Shown here: positions 6,395 through 12,288 of the stretch, one piece after another | How positions within the stretch are numbered: position 1 is the stretch's first letter | How the letters are laid out: each line of letters begins with the position of its first letter | Source: an uncultured Clostridia bacterium | GTDB lineage: Bacteria > Bacillota > Clostridia > Oscillospirales > Acutalibacteraceae | Direction of reading: 5' to 3' | NCBI GenBank assembly: GCA_937916195.1 | Contig: CALFTO010000129.1 | Coordinates: 1 to 15,048, forward strand | Length of the DNA stretch: 15,048 bases | Program-made: the position numbers and the translations under genes | The notes under the pieces: generated by a model | Told to the model about the DNA's origin: nothing | Seen by the model: the letters and a program-made list of their open reading frames with translations, nothing else | The model's database searches: none

Positions 6395-7396
6395 ATGAAA
6401 ACACCATCAAAACAAAAACTCAGAATGTTATATATTGTTGACATTCTCAAACAGAAATCTGATGAAGAGCACCCAATGTCTGCTAATGATATTATGCATT
6501 ATCTTCAAGAGGATTACGGCATAGAGTGTGAACGCAAAACAATATATGACTGCATTGATTGTCTTATTGAATACGGATACGATATAATCAAATCAAAATC
6601 TCCAAGAGGGTATTTCATGGCATCTTTTCATTTTGAAATACCCGAATTGAGATTGCTCATTGATGCTGTTCAGTCTGCGAACTTCATTTCTGCCAAGAAA
6701 ACAAAAGCTTTGCTTAAAAAGTTTTCAGGCTTTGCAAGCGAATATCAGTATAAGCGAATTGAAAAGCAGGTTTATATTGATAACCGTAACAAATGTGACA
6801 ATGAAAATCTGTTTATAATCATTGATATTTTAAATTCAGCAATTCTCAAAAGGAAACAGGTTGAAGTGACTTATCGTCGCCGTAAAGTTGTTGATGGTAA
6901 GCGTGCCCAATACGAAGAAAAGGTAATGGTTATTAATCCTTATGCACTCATATGGTCAAATGACCACTATTATCTTGTGGGAAATCACAGTAAATATGAC
7001 AATCTTATTCATTTGCGAATTGATAGGTTAAAGAATGTTAAGGTGCTTGAAAGCTATGCCCGGCATTTTTCAGAAGTTTCACCTTATAAGACATATTTTG
7101 ATGTAGCTGATTACAGTAATAAACACTTGTCAATGTTTTCAGGCGATATAAAACCTGTTGAACTGATTTGTAATAATAGTATGATTGAAGAATTCATAGA
7201 CCGCTTTGGTGAAAAATGCTATATGCGACCATATGACGATGAAAGTTTTCTCGCAAAGGTTGATGTTGCTGTTACTGAAGGTTTGGTTTCTTGGGTTATG
7301 CAATTTGGTGACAAGGTAAGAGTGAGAGGTCCAAAGGAACTCAAAAATATGATTATAGACAAAACTAATTCGATTTTGGCTATGTATAATGGGTAA
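6395..7396 (+). CDS. WYL-domain transcriptional regulator
   Basis: A 333-residue regulator of the DeoR-like HTH/WYL class. Residues about 6-75 form a winged helix-turn-helix (MSANDIMHYLQE, then ERKTIYDCIDCLIEYG as recognition helix, and a SPRGYF wing). About 140-225 is the WYL domain, with HYYLVG at 181-186 at the WYL motif position and an Arg-containing LRIDRL strand. About 245-330 matches the C-terminal WCX domain. WYL domains sense ligands, often nucleic-acid or nucleotide derivatives, and control DNA binding. No strong SD precedes the ATG; it lies 5 nt after the GH2 stop, so translation is probably coupled to GH2. It is the best candidate regulator of its own operon, perhaps through the palindrome at 4605-4616 (inference). 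No clear terminator follows before the pgk promoter. Confidence 0.9.
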   Translation: MKTPSKQKLRMLYIVDILKQKSDEEHPMSANDIMHYLQEDYGIECERKTIYDCIDCLIEYGYDIIKSKSPRGYFMASFHFEIPELRLLIDAVQSANFISAKKTKALLKKFSGFASEYQYKRIEKQVYIDNRNKCDNENLFIIIDILNSAILKRKQVEVTYRRRKVVDGKRAQYEEKVMVINPYALIWSNDHYYLVGNHSKYDNLIHLRIDRLKNVKVLESYARHFSEVSPYKTYFDVADYSNKHLSMFSGDIKPVELICNNSMIEEFIDRFGEKCYMRPYDDESFLAKVDVAVTEGLVSWVMQFGDKVRVRGPKELKNMIIDKTNSILAMYNG

Positions 7397-7429
7397 AATG
7401 ATAAATTTTTAACAAATATTATTTTTTAC

Positions 7430-7458
7430 TTGAAAAATATAGCATATTAGTATAAAAT
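7430..7458 (+). promoter_or_regulatory. Probable sigma-A promoter of pgk-tpiA-gpmI
   Basis: TTGAAA (7430-7435, 5/6), a 17-nt spacer and TAAAAT (7453-7458, 5/6). The leader to ATG 7507 is about 40 nt and holds an AAAGGATG SD (7491-7498). The 110-nt gap between the WYL gene and pgk contains no hairpin that I can support. Confidence 0.65.
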
Positions 7459-7506
7459 AACTATTGGTAAATTTTAAATTAATATCTTTGAAAGGATGTT
7501 TTTTCA

Positions 7507-8700
7507 ATGAGCAGTGCATTAAACAAAAAGACTGTTGAAGATTTAGAAGTTAAGGGCAAAAAAGTCCTTGTTCGTTGCGACTTCAACGTAAAAATGGAAA
7601 ATGGTGTAATCACAAGCGACAAGAGAATTGTTGCTTCATTACCCACAATCAAATATCTTATTGCTAACGGCGCAAAGGTTATTCTTTGCTCACACCTTGG
7701 TCGTCCTAAGGGCGAAGTTGTTCCTGAGTTCTCACTCGCTCCCGTTGCTGCAAGACTTTCTGAGCTTCTTGGTCAGGAAGTTAAAATGGCAAAGGATGTT
7801 GTAGGCGAGAGTGCACAGGCACTCGCTGCTGACCTTAAAGACGGCGAAGTTCTTCTTCTTGAAAACGTTCGTTATGAAAAGGGCGAAACAAAGAACGACC
7901 CAGAACTTAGCAAGAAGTTTGCTGACCTTGCAGAACTTTATGTAAACGACGCTTTTGGTTCAGCTCACAGAGCTCACTCTTCAACAACAGGTGTTGCAGA
8001 CTATCTTCCCGCAGCTTGCGGTTATCTTATTCAGAAAGAAATCGAATTCATCGGTGGTGCACTTGAGAACCCTCAGAGACCTCTCGTTGCAATCCTCGGT
8101 GGTGCAAAGGTTTCTGACAAAATCGGCGTTATCACTAACCTTATCGATAAGTGCGATACTCTTATCATCGGTGGTGGTATGGCATACACATTCATGAAGG
8201 CTCTTGGTTATGAAATCGGTACTTCTCTTCTTGAGGCTGACAAGGTTGAGCTTGCTGCTGAAATGATGAAGAAAGCAAAAGAAAAGGGCGTTAAGTTCCT
8301 TATTCCCGTTGATAACAAGGTTGGTAAGGAATATGCTGCTGATACAGAAGCTATGGTTGTTGACTCTGACAAGATTCCTGAAGGCTGGATGGGTCTTGAC
8401 ATCGGTCCTAAGACACAGGCAATGTTCGCTGAGGCAGTTAAGGATGCAGGCACAGTTATTTGGAACGGACCTATGGGCGTTTCAGAATGGGCAAACTTCG
8501 CATCAGGTACTGTTGCAGTTGCAACTGCTATTGCTGAAAGCGGTGCTATTTCAATCATTGGTGGCGGCGACTCTGCTGCTGCTATTCAGAAGCTCGGTTT
8601 TGCTGATAAGATGTCACACATCTCAACAGGCGGCGGCGCTTCACTTGAATATCTTGAGGGTAAAGAGCTTCCCGGCATTGCAGCTCTTAATGAGAAATAA
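7507..8700 (+). CDS. pgk: Phosphoglycerate kinase
   Basis: A 397-residue monomeric-type phosphoglycerate kinase, the usual bacterial length. It makes ATP from ADP while converting 1,3-bisphosphoglycerate to 3-phosphoglycerate in the cytoplasm. The substrate-binding N-domain has RCDFN (23-27) and SHLGRPKG (62-69), followed by LLLENVRYEKGE and NDAFGSAHRAHSST. The C-domain nucleotide site has ILGGAKVSDK (196-205), GPMG at 321-324 with Glu327, and IGGGDSAAA (351-359). One oddity is GPMGVSEW, where the family usually has GPMGVFE: position 326 is Ser rather than Phe. Codon use (CTT, GTT, GGT, GCT) is strongly biased, as expected for a highly expressed gene. It heads a three-gene glycolytic cluster and is separated from tpiA by a strong hairpin. 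Upstream there is no gapA, its common partner. Confidence 0.98.
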   Translation: MSSALNKKTVEDLEVKGKKVLVRCDFNVKMENGVITSDKRIVASLPTIKYLIANGAKVILCSHLGRPKGEVVPEFSLAPVAARLSELLGQEVKMAKDVVGESAQALAADLKDGEVLLLENVRYEKGETKNDPELSKKFADLAELYVNDAFGSAHRAHSSTTGVADYLPAACGYLIQKEIEFIGGALENPQRPLVAILGGAKVSDKIGVITNLIDKCDTLIIGGGMAYTFMKALGYEIGTSLLEADKVELAAEMMKKAKEKGVKFLIPVDNKVGKEYAADTEAMVVDSDKIPEGWMGLDIGPKTQAMFAEAVKDAGTVIWNGPMGVSEWANFASGTVAVATAIAESGAISIIGGGDSAAAIQKLGFADKMSHISTGGGASLEYLEGKELPGIAALNEK

Positions 8701-8713
8701 TTAAAAATATAAA

Positions 8714-8736
8714 GGGAGGGCTTTTAAAGTCCTCCC
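8714..8736 (+). other. Intercistronic hairpin between pgk and tpiA
   Basis: GGGAGG (8714-8719) pairs with CCTCCC (8731-8736) and the stem continues through a G-T wobble and CTT/AAG to a loop of about 3-5 nt. No T tract follows, so it is not a normal terminator. It lies 14 nt after the pgk stop and about 14 nt before the tpiA SD. It may protect pgk mRNA 3' ends or mark a processing site. Confidence 0.65.
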
Positions 8737-8764
8737 AATATTTGCGAATAGGAGTAAATTAAAA

Positions 8765-9532
8765 ATGAAAAAAGAACTTCGTAGAGCAGTTATCGCTGGT
8801 AACTGGAAAATGAATAATACACCTGCACAGGCTAAGGCTCTTATTGAAGAAATGAAGCCCCTCGTAGCAGATGCAGATTGTGATGTTGTACTTTGTGTTC
8901 CTTTTATTGATATTCCTGCTGCAGTTGAGGCTGCAAAAGGCTCAAATATCAAAATCGGTGCAGAAAATGTTCACTTCAAGGCTTCAGGCGCTTACACAGG
9001 TGAAATTTCAGCAGAAATGCTTAAAGAATCAGGCGTTGAATATGTTGTAATCGGTCATAGCGAAAGAAGACAATATTTCGGTGAGACAGACCAGACTGTA
9101 AACCTTCGTTCACTTGCAGCTCTTAACGCAGGTCTTAAGGCTATTATCTGTGTTGGTGAAACACTTGAACAGAGAGAACTTGGATACACAGAAACTCTTC
9201 TTAAGTTCCAGACAAAGATGGCTCTTACAAATGTAACAGAAGAACAGCTCAAAAATGTTATTATTGCTTATGAACCTGTTTGGGCTATCGGTACAGGTGT
9301 TACAGCAACTGCTGACCAGGCTGATGAGGGTAACGGTTATGTTCGTGAGGCTATTGCTGAAGCTTATGGTGCTGATGTTGCAGAAACAGTAACAGTTCAG
9401 TACGGCGGTTCAATGAACGCAGGCAATGCTGATGAGCTTGTTGCAAAGGTAAACGTTGATGGCGGCCTTATCGGCGGTGCTTCACTCAAGGCTGTTGATT
9501 TTTCAAAAATTGTTGCAGCTGCTTCAAAATAA
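8765..9532 (+). CDS. tpiA: Triose-phosphate isomerase
   Basis: A 255-residue TIM-barrel enzyme, normal length, that interconverts dihydroxyacetone phosphate and glyceraldehyde 3-phosphate in the cytoplasm. Active-site residues are all present: Asn13 and Lys15 in AGNWKMN, His98 in VIGHSERR, the catalytic base Glu170 in AYEPVWAIGTG, and the phosphate-binding YGGSM and GGLIGGASL segments. The phosphate-gripping lid region is TGVTATADQ, close to the usual T.K.AT pattern but with Val-Thr in place of Lys-Thr or Leu-Thr. The start is supported by AGGAG (8750-8754) 10 nt upstream. It lies 64 nt after pgk, across the hairpin, and 17 nt before gpmI, so it is in one operon with both. Codon bias matches pgk. 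Confidence 0.98.
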   Translation: MKKELRRAVIAGNWKMNNTPAQAKALIEEMKPLVADADCDVVLCVPFIDIPAAVEAAKGSNIKIGAENVHFKASGAYTGEISAEMLKESGVEYVVIGHSERRQYFGETDQTVNLRSLAALNAGLKAIICVGETLEQRELGYTETLLKFQTKMALTNVTEEQLKNVIIAYEPVWAIGTGVTATADQADEGNGYVREAIAEAYGADVAETVTVQYGGSMNAGNADELVAKVNVDGGLIGGASLKAVDFSKIVAAASK

Positions 9533-9549
9533 TTTATAAGGTGAATTAA

Positions 9550-11085
9550 ATGAAAAAACCTGTAGTTTTATGTATTATGGATGGTTTTGGCTACAACCCA
9601 AGTGATTATGGTAACGCAATCACTGCGGCAAATACACCAAGACTTGACGAAATTTTTAAGAATAATCCTATGACTTATATCGGTGCATCAGGTATGGACG
9701 TTGGTCTTCCCGACGGACAGATGGGTAACTCCGAAGTAGGTCACACAAACATCGGCGCTGGTCGAGTTGTTTATCAGGAACTCACAAGAATTACAAAGTC
9801 TATTATGGATGGCGATTTCTTTGAGAATGATGTGTTTATGGGTGCAATTGAGAATTGTAAAAAGAACAATTCTGCACTTCATCTCATTGGTCTTCTTTCA
9901 GATGGTGGCGTTCATAGCCATAACACACATCTTTATGCTCTTTTAGAGCTCGCAAAGAAAAACGGTCTTGAAAAGGTTTATGTTCATGCACTTCTTGACG
10001 GTCGTGACGTTCCTCCAAGTTCAGGTGTAGATTTCGTTGCAGAGCTCGAAGAAAAGTGCAAGGAAATCGGTGTAGGTAAAATTGCTACTGTAATGGGCAG
10101 ATTTTATGCTATGGACCGTGATAATATGTGGGATAGAGTTGGCATGGCTTACAATGCAATGGTTAACCGCGAGGGCATTGCAACTGATAGTGCACTTGAA
10201 GCTGTTAAGAAGTCATATGAAACAATTGATGAAGACGGTAAATATCTTACAGACGAATTCGTTATGCCAACAGTCGTAAGCGGTGCAGATGCTATTTCTG
10301 CTAACGATTCTGTAATCTTCTTTAACTTCCGTCCCGACCGTGCCCGTGAAATCACAAGAACATTTGTTGACCCCGATTTCACAGGATTTGAGAGAAAATC
10401 ATTTTTCCCGCTTTACTATGTATGTATGACACAATATGATGCTGAAATGCCAAACGTAAATGTTGCATATAAGCCCGAAGCACTTACAAACACAATGGGT
10501 GAGTACCTTTCAAAACTTGGCAAAACTCAGCTTCGCATTGCTGAAACACAGAAATATGCACACGTTACATTCTTCTATAACGGCGGCGAAGAAAAGGTTT
10601 ATCCCGGTGAAGACAGAGTTCTTATTGACTCTCCAAAGATTTCAACATTTGACTTGAAACCTGAAATGAGTGCTTATGAGGTTTGCGATGCAGCTTGCGA
10701 GCAGATTTTAAGTGGCAAATATGACGTTGTAATTCTCAACTATGCTAACTGCGATATGGTTGGTCATACAGGTATCTTTGATGCTGCTGTTAAGGCTGTT
10801 GAAGCAGTTGACGAATGCGTTGGCAAGCTTGTTGATGCAGTCAATGAAATGGACGGCGTTATTCTTATTACTGCTGACCATGGTAATGCTGACAAGATGT
10901 ATGAAGATGACGGCTCACCGTTTACTGCTCATACAACAAATCCCGTTCCGCTTGTAGTTGTTGGTAAAGACTGCAAGTTAAAGCAGGAGGGCGGTAAGCT
11001 TTGTGACTTGTCACCCACAATGCTCGATATTATGGGACTTGATAAGCCCGCAGAAATGAGCGGTGTTTCTTTAATAGAAGAATAA
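9550..11085 (+). CDS. gpmI: 2,3-bisphosphoglycerate-independent phosphoglycerate mutase
   Basis: A 511-residue, manganese-dependent, alkaline-phosphatase-superfamily mutase that interconverts 3- and 2-phosphoglycerate; the length equals characterised Bacillus enzymes. All key residues can be placed: Asp11 (MDGFG), nucleophile Ser61 (MGNSEVGH), His122 (VHSHNTH), Arg152/Asp153 (DGRDVPPSSG), Arg184 and Arg190, Arg261/Arg264 (NFRPDRAR), Lys335, Asp402/His406 (CDMVGHTG), Asp443/His444 (TADHGN) and His461. An AAGGTGA SD (9538-9544) precedes the ATG. It is the last gene of the pgk-tpiA-gpmI run; eno does not follow. Its 3' end overlaps the convergent spmB gene by 15 nt, and the transcript must run into spmB to reach the terminator at 11123-11164. 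Confidence 0.98.
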   Translation: MKKPVVLCIMDGFGYNPSDYGNAITAANTPRLDEIFKNNPMTYIGASGMDVGLPDGQMGNSEVGHTNIGAGRVVYQELTRITKSIMDGDFFENDVFMGAIENCKKNNSALHLIGLLSDGGVHSHNTHLYALLELAKKNGLEKVYVHALLDGRDVPPSSGVDFVAELEEKCKEIGVGKIATVMGRFYAMDRDNMWDRVGMAYNAMVNREGIATDSALEAVKKSYETIDEDGKYLTDEFVMPTVVSGADAISANDSVIFFNFRPDRAREITRTFVDPDFTGFERKSFFPLYYVCMTQYDAEMPNVNVAYKPEALTNTMGEYLSKLGKTQLRIAETQKYAHVTFFYNGGEEKVYPGEDRVLIDSPKISTFDLKPEMSAYEVCDAACEQILSGKYDVVILNYANCDMVGHTGIFDAAVKAVEAVDECVGKLVDAVNEMDGVILITADHGNADKMYEDDGSPFTAHTTNPVPLVVVGKDCKLKQEGGKLCDLSPTMLDIMGLDKPAEMSGVSLIEE

Positions 11086-11592
11086 TCTTACCATTATTCC
11101 CGCTAAAATAAAACTTGTTAAATCGGCGCACAGTGAACATAAAGCTGTGTGCCGAATTTTTTTTATTCCAACTGCACCAAAATACACGGTTATTGCATAA
11201 AATGTGGTTTCTGTTGAGCCCATCATAACTGATGCTACTCTGCCAACATATGAATCTGCGCCGTATTCGCTGATAATTGATTCAAAAACAGTTAAAGACC
11301 CACCGCCGGAAATTGGTGATAAAATACACATTGGCAATACTTCTTCAGGTATATTAAGTAATTTACCAATTGGTGACAATATAAAGGTGAGTATGTCAAT
11401 TCCCTGTGAAGTTTTAAGCATTTGAACAGCAAGAAAAAGTGCTGTTAAAGAGGGGAGAATTGATAAAAATACATTAAACCCCGTTTTTGCTCCCTCAACA
11501 AATGTGCTGAATACATCTACTCTTTTAAATGATCCAAATACTACAATAATTGATACAAATATCGGCAAAATATAATCAGAAAAACTAATCAT
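11071..11592 (-). CDS. spmB: Spore maturation protein B
   Basis: A 173-residue integral membrane protein of the nucleoside-recognition (Gate) domain family, matching SpmB in length and motifs: an ILPSLTALFLAVQM helix, LPMCILSPISGGGSL, and MMGSTETTFYAITVYFGAVGIKKIRHT. With SpmA it is needed for full dehydration of the spore core in Bacillus and Clostridium. The ATG overlaps the end of spmA by 8 nt (ATGATTAG), indicating translational coupling, with AAAGG about 12 nt before the ATG. The C-terminal codons carry, on the opposite strand, the hairpin and T tract that appear to end the gpmI transcript. The last 15 nt also overlap the gpmI coding end. I see no convincing terminator for spmB itself. 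Confidence 0.95.
   Translation of the reverse strand: MISFSDYILPIFVSIIVVFGSFKRVDVFSTFVEGAKTGFNVFLSILPSLTALFLAVQMLKTSQGIDILTFILSPIGKLLNIPEEVLPMCILSPISGGGSLTVFESIISEYGADSYVGRVASVMMGSTETTFYAITVYFGAVGIKKIRHTALCSLCADLTSFILAGIMVRLFFY
11123..11164 (+). terminator. Terminator of the glycolytic operon, inside antisense spmB
   Basis: An 11-bp stem, TCGGCGCACAG (11123-11133) with CTGTGTGCCGA (11145-11155), has one G-T wobble and an 11-nt loop. Eight consecutive T (11157-11164) follow. It lies 37 nt past the gpmI stop. On the minus strand no T run follows the hairpin, so it should act only in the gpmI direction. Confidence 0.85.
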
Positions 11593-12169
11593 ATTTGAAA
11601 AACCTTTCTGTAATTTTTGTCATTGTAATTCCGACAGTTAAAGCAATAATTGAGGTTATAATTGACGGCAAAACTATTTCTAAAGGATTTTTCGAACCAT
11701 TTTCAGCTCGAATTGCCGCAACAGTTGACGGAACGAGCCTTAATGCCGCTGAATTCATTACAACAAATAAAACCATATTATTGTTCGGCGTTGTTTTACT
11801 GTGATTTTTTTCTGATAATCTCTTCATAGCCTCAATTCCTATTGGTGTAGCGGCATTTGAAAGTCCTAATAAGTTTGATGTAATATTCAAACAAATTGGT
11901 TGTAATGCAGGGTCATCTTTTTTCATTCCTTTGAAAAGTCTCCATAAAATAGGCGACATAATTTTAGAAATAGTTTTTGTCAAACCCGATTTTTCGGCTA
12001 TATTCATAAGCCCATTCCAAAGGCAGAACGTGCCTAAAAGAGTAATGCAAAGGTCAACTGCGGTATTACCGCTAGTGATTATTCCACTTGAAAGCTCAGA
12101 CGAAGTACCGAGAAAAAAAGAAGAAATTACTGAAAAGGTTATCATAATTACCCATATGTAATTCATCAT
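11585..12169 (-). CDS. spmA: Spore maturation protein A
   Basis: A 194-residue membrane protein of the nucleoside-recognition (Gate) family, matching SpmA: an N-terminal membrane helix (IWVIMITFSVISSFF), a LCLWNGLMNIAEKSGL-type segment, LNITSNLLGLSNAATPIGIEAM, and NSAALRLVPSTVAAIRA. It acts with SpmB, encoded immediately downstream with an 8-nt overlap, in spore core dehydration in spore formers. Three in-frame ATGs are close together (12175, 12169, 12166). GGAG at 12178-12181 is only 2 nt from the first but 8 nt from the second, so 12169 is preferred; 12166 remains possible. The gene is divergent from uvrB across a gap of about 100 nt. A sporulation-sigma promoter is expected, but I could not identify one confidently. 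Confidence 0.94.
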   Translation of the reverse strand: MMNYIWVIMITFSVISSFFLGTSSELSSGIITSGNTAVDLCITLLGTFCLWNGLMNIAEKSGLTKTISKIMSPILWRLFKGMKKDDPALQPICLNITSNLLGLSNAATPIGIEAMKRLSEKNHSKTTPNNNMVLFVVMNSAALRLVPSTVAAIRAENGSKNPLEIVLPSIITSIIALTVGITMTKITERFFKYD

Positions 12170-12230
12170 AAACATTACTCCAAATCAAATATTTTACATT
12201 GATTTTTATGCAATATTTTTTAGAATAATG

Positions 12231-12259
12231 TTGATTTTGTTTGCTTAATATTGTATAAT
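12231..12259 (+). promoter_or_regulatory. Promoter of uvrB
   Basis: TTGATT (12231-12236, 4/6), a 17-nt spacer and a perfect TATAAT (12254-12259) predict a start near 12266, inside the LexA-like box that follows. Confidence 0.75.
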
Positions 12260-12263
12260 ATAT

Positions 12264-12277
12264 CGAACAAATGTACG
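12264..12277. promoter_or_regulatory. LexA (DinR) SOS box of uvrB
   Basis: CGAACAAATGTACG matches the Gram-positive consensus CGAAC-N4-GTTCG at 9 of 10 defined positions. It begins 4 nt after the -10 hexamer and covers the predicted transcription start, a position where LexA would block RNA polymerase. UvrB is a known SOS gene in Firmicutes. Confidence 0.8.
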
Positions 12278-12283
12278 TGAGGT
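12277..12283 (+). promoter_or_regulatory. RBS deciding the uvrB start
   Basis: GTGAGGT lies 5-6 nt before ATG 12289. An in-frame ATG at 12271 lies upstream of it, inside the SOS box, has no SD of its own and adds residues not seen in UvrB. Confidence 0.7.
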
Positions 12284-12288
12284 ATTTT

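Noticed and set aside
8208..8558. Open frame of 116 codons on the minus strand inside pgk
   Set aside because: A shadow of the biased pgk codons, with no SD, no family resemblance and no independent context.
11041..11085. Terminator for spmB inside the gpmI end on the minus strand
   Set aside because: Only a 4-bp CCGC/GCGG stem without a proper T run was found, too weak to support.
12170..12175. First ATG of spmA
   Set aside because: Only 2 nt separate it from GGAG; the second ATG has an 8-nt spacing. Not excluded by protein sequence.
12176..12253. Possible sigma-E type promoter for spmA on the minus strand (CATAAAAA with an upstream ATTATT)
   Set aside because: The match to the sigma-E consensus and its spacing are poor, and in such AT-rich DNA similar strings are expected by chance.
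12271..12288. Upstream ATG extending UvrB by six residues
   Set aside because: It lies in the LexA box very near the predicted transcription start, lacks an SD, and the downstream ATG has GTGAGGT and the family's normal N-terminus.
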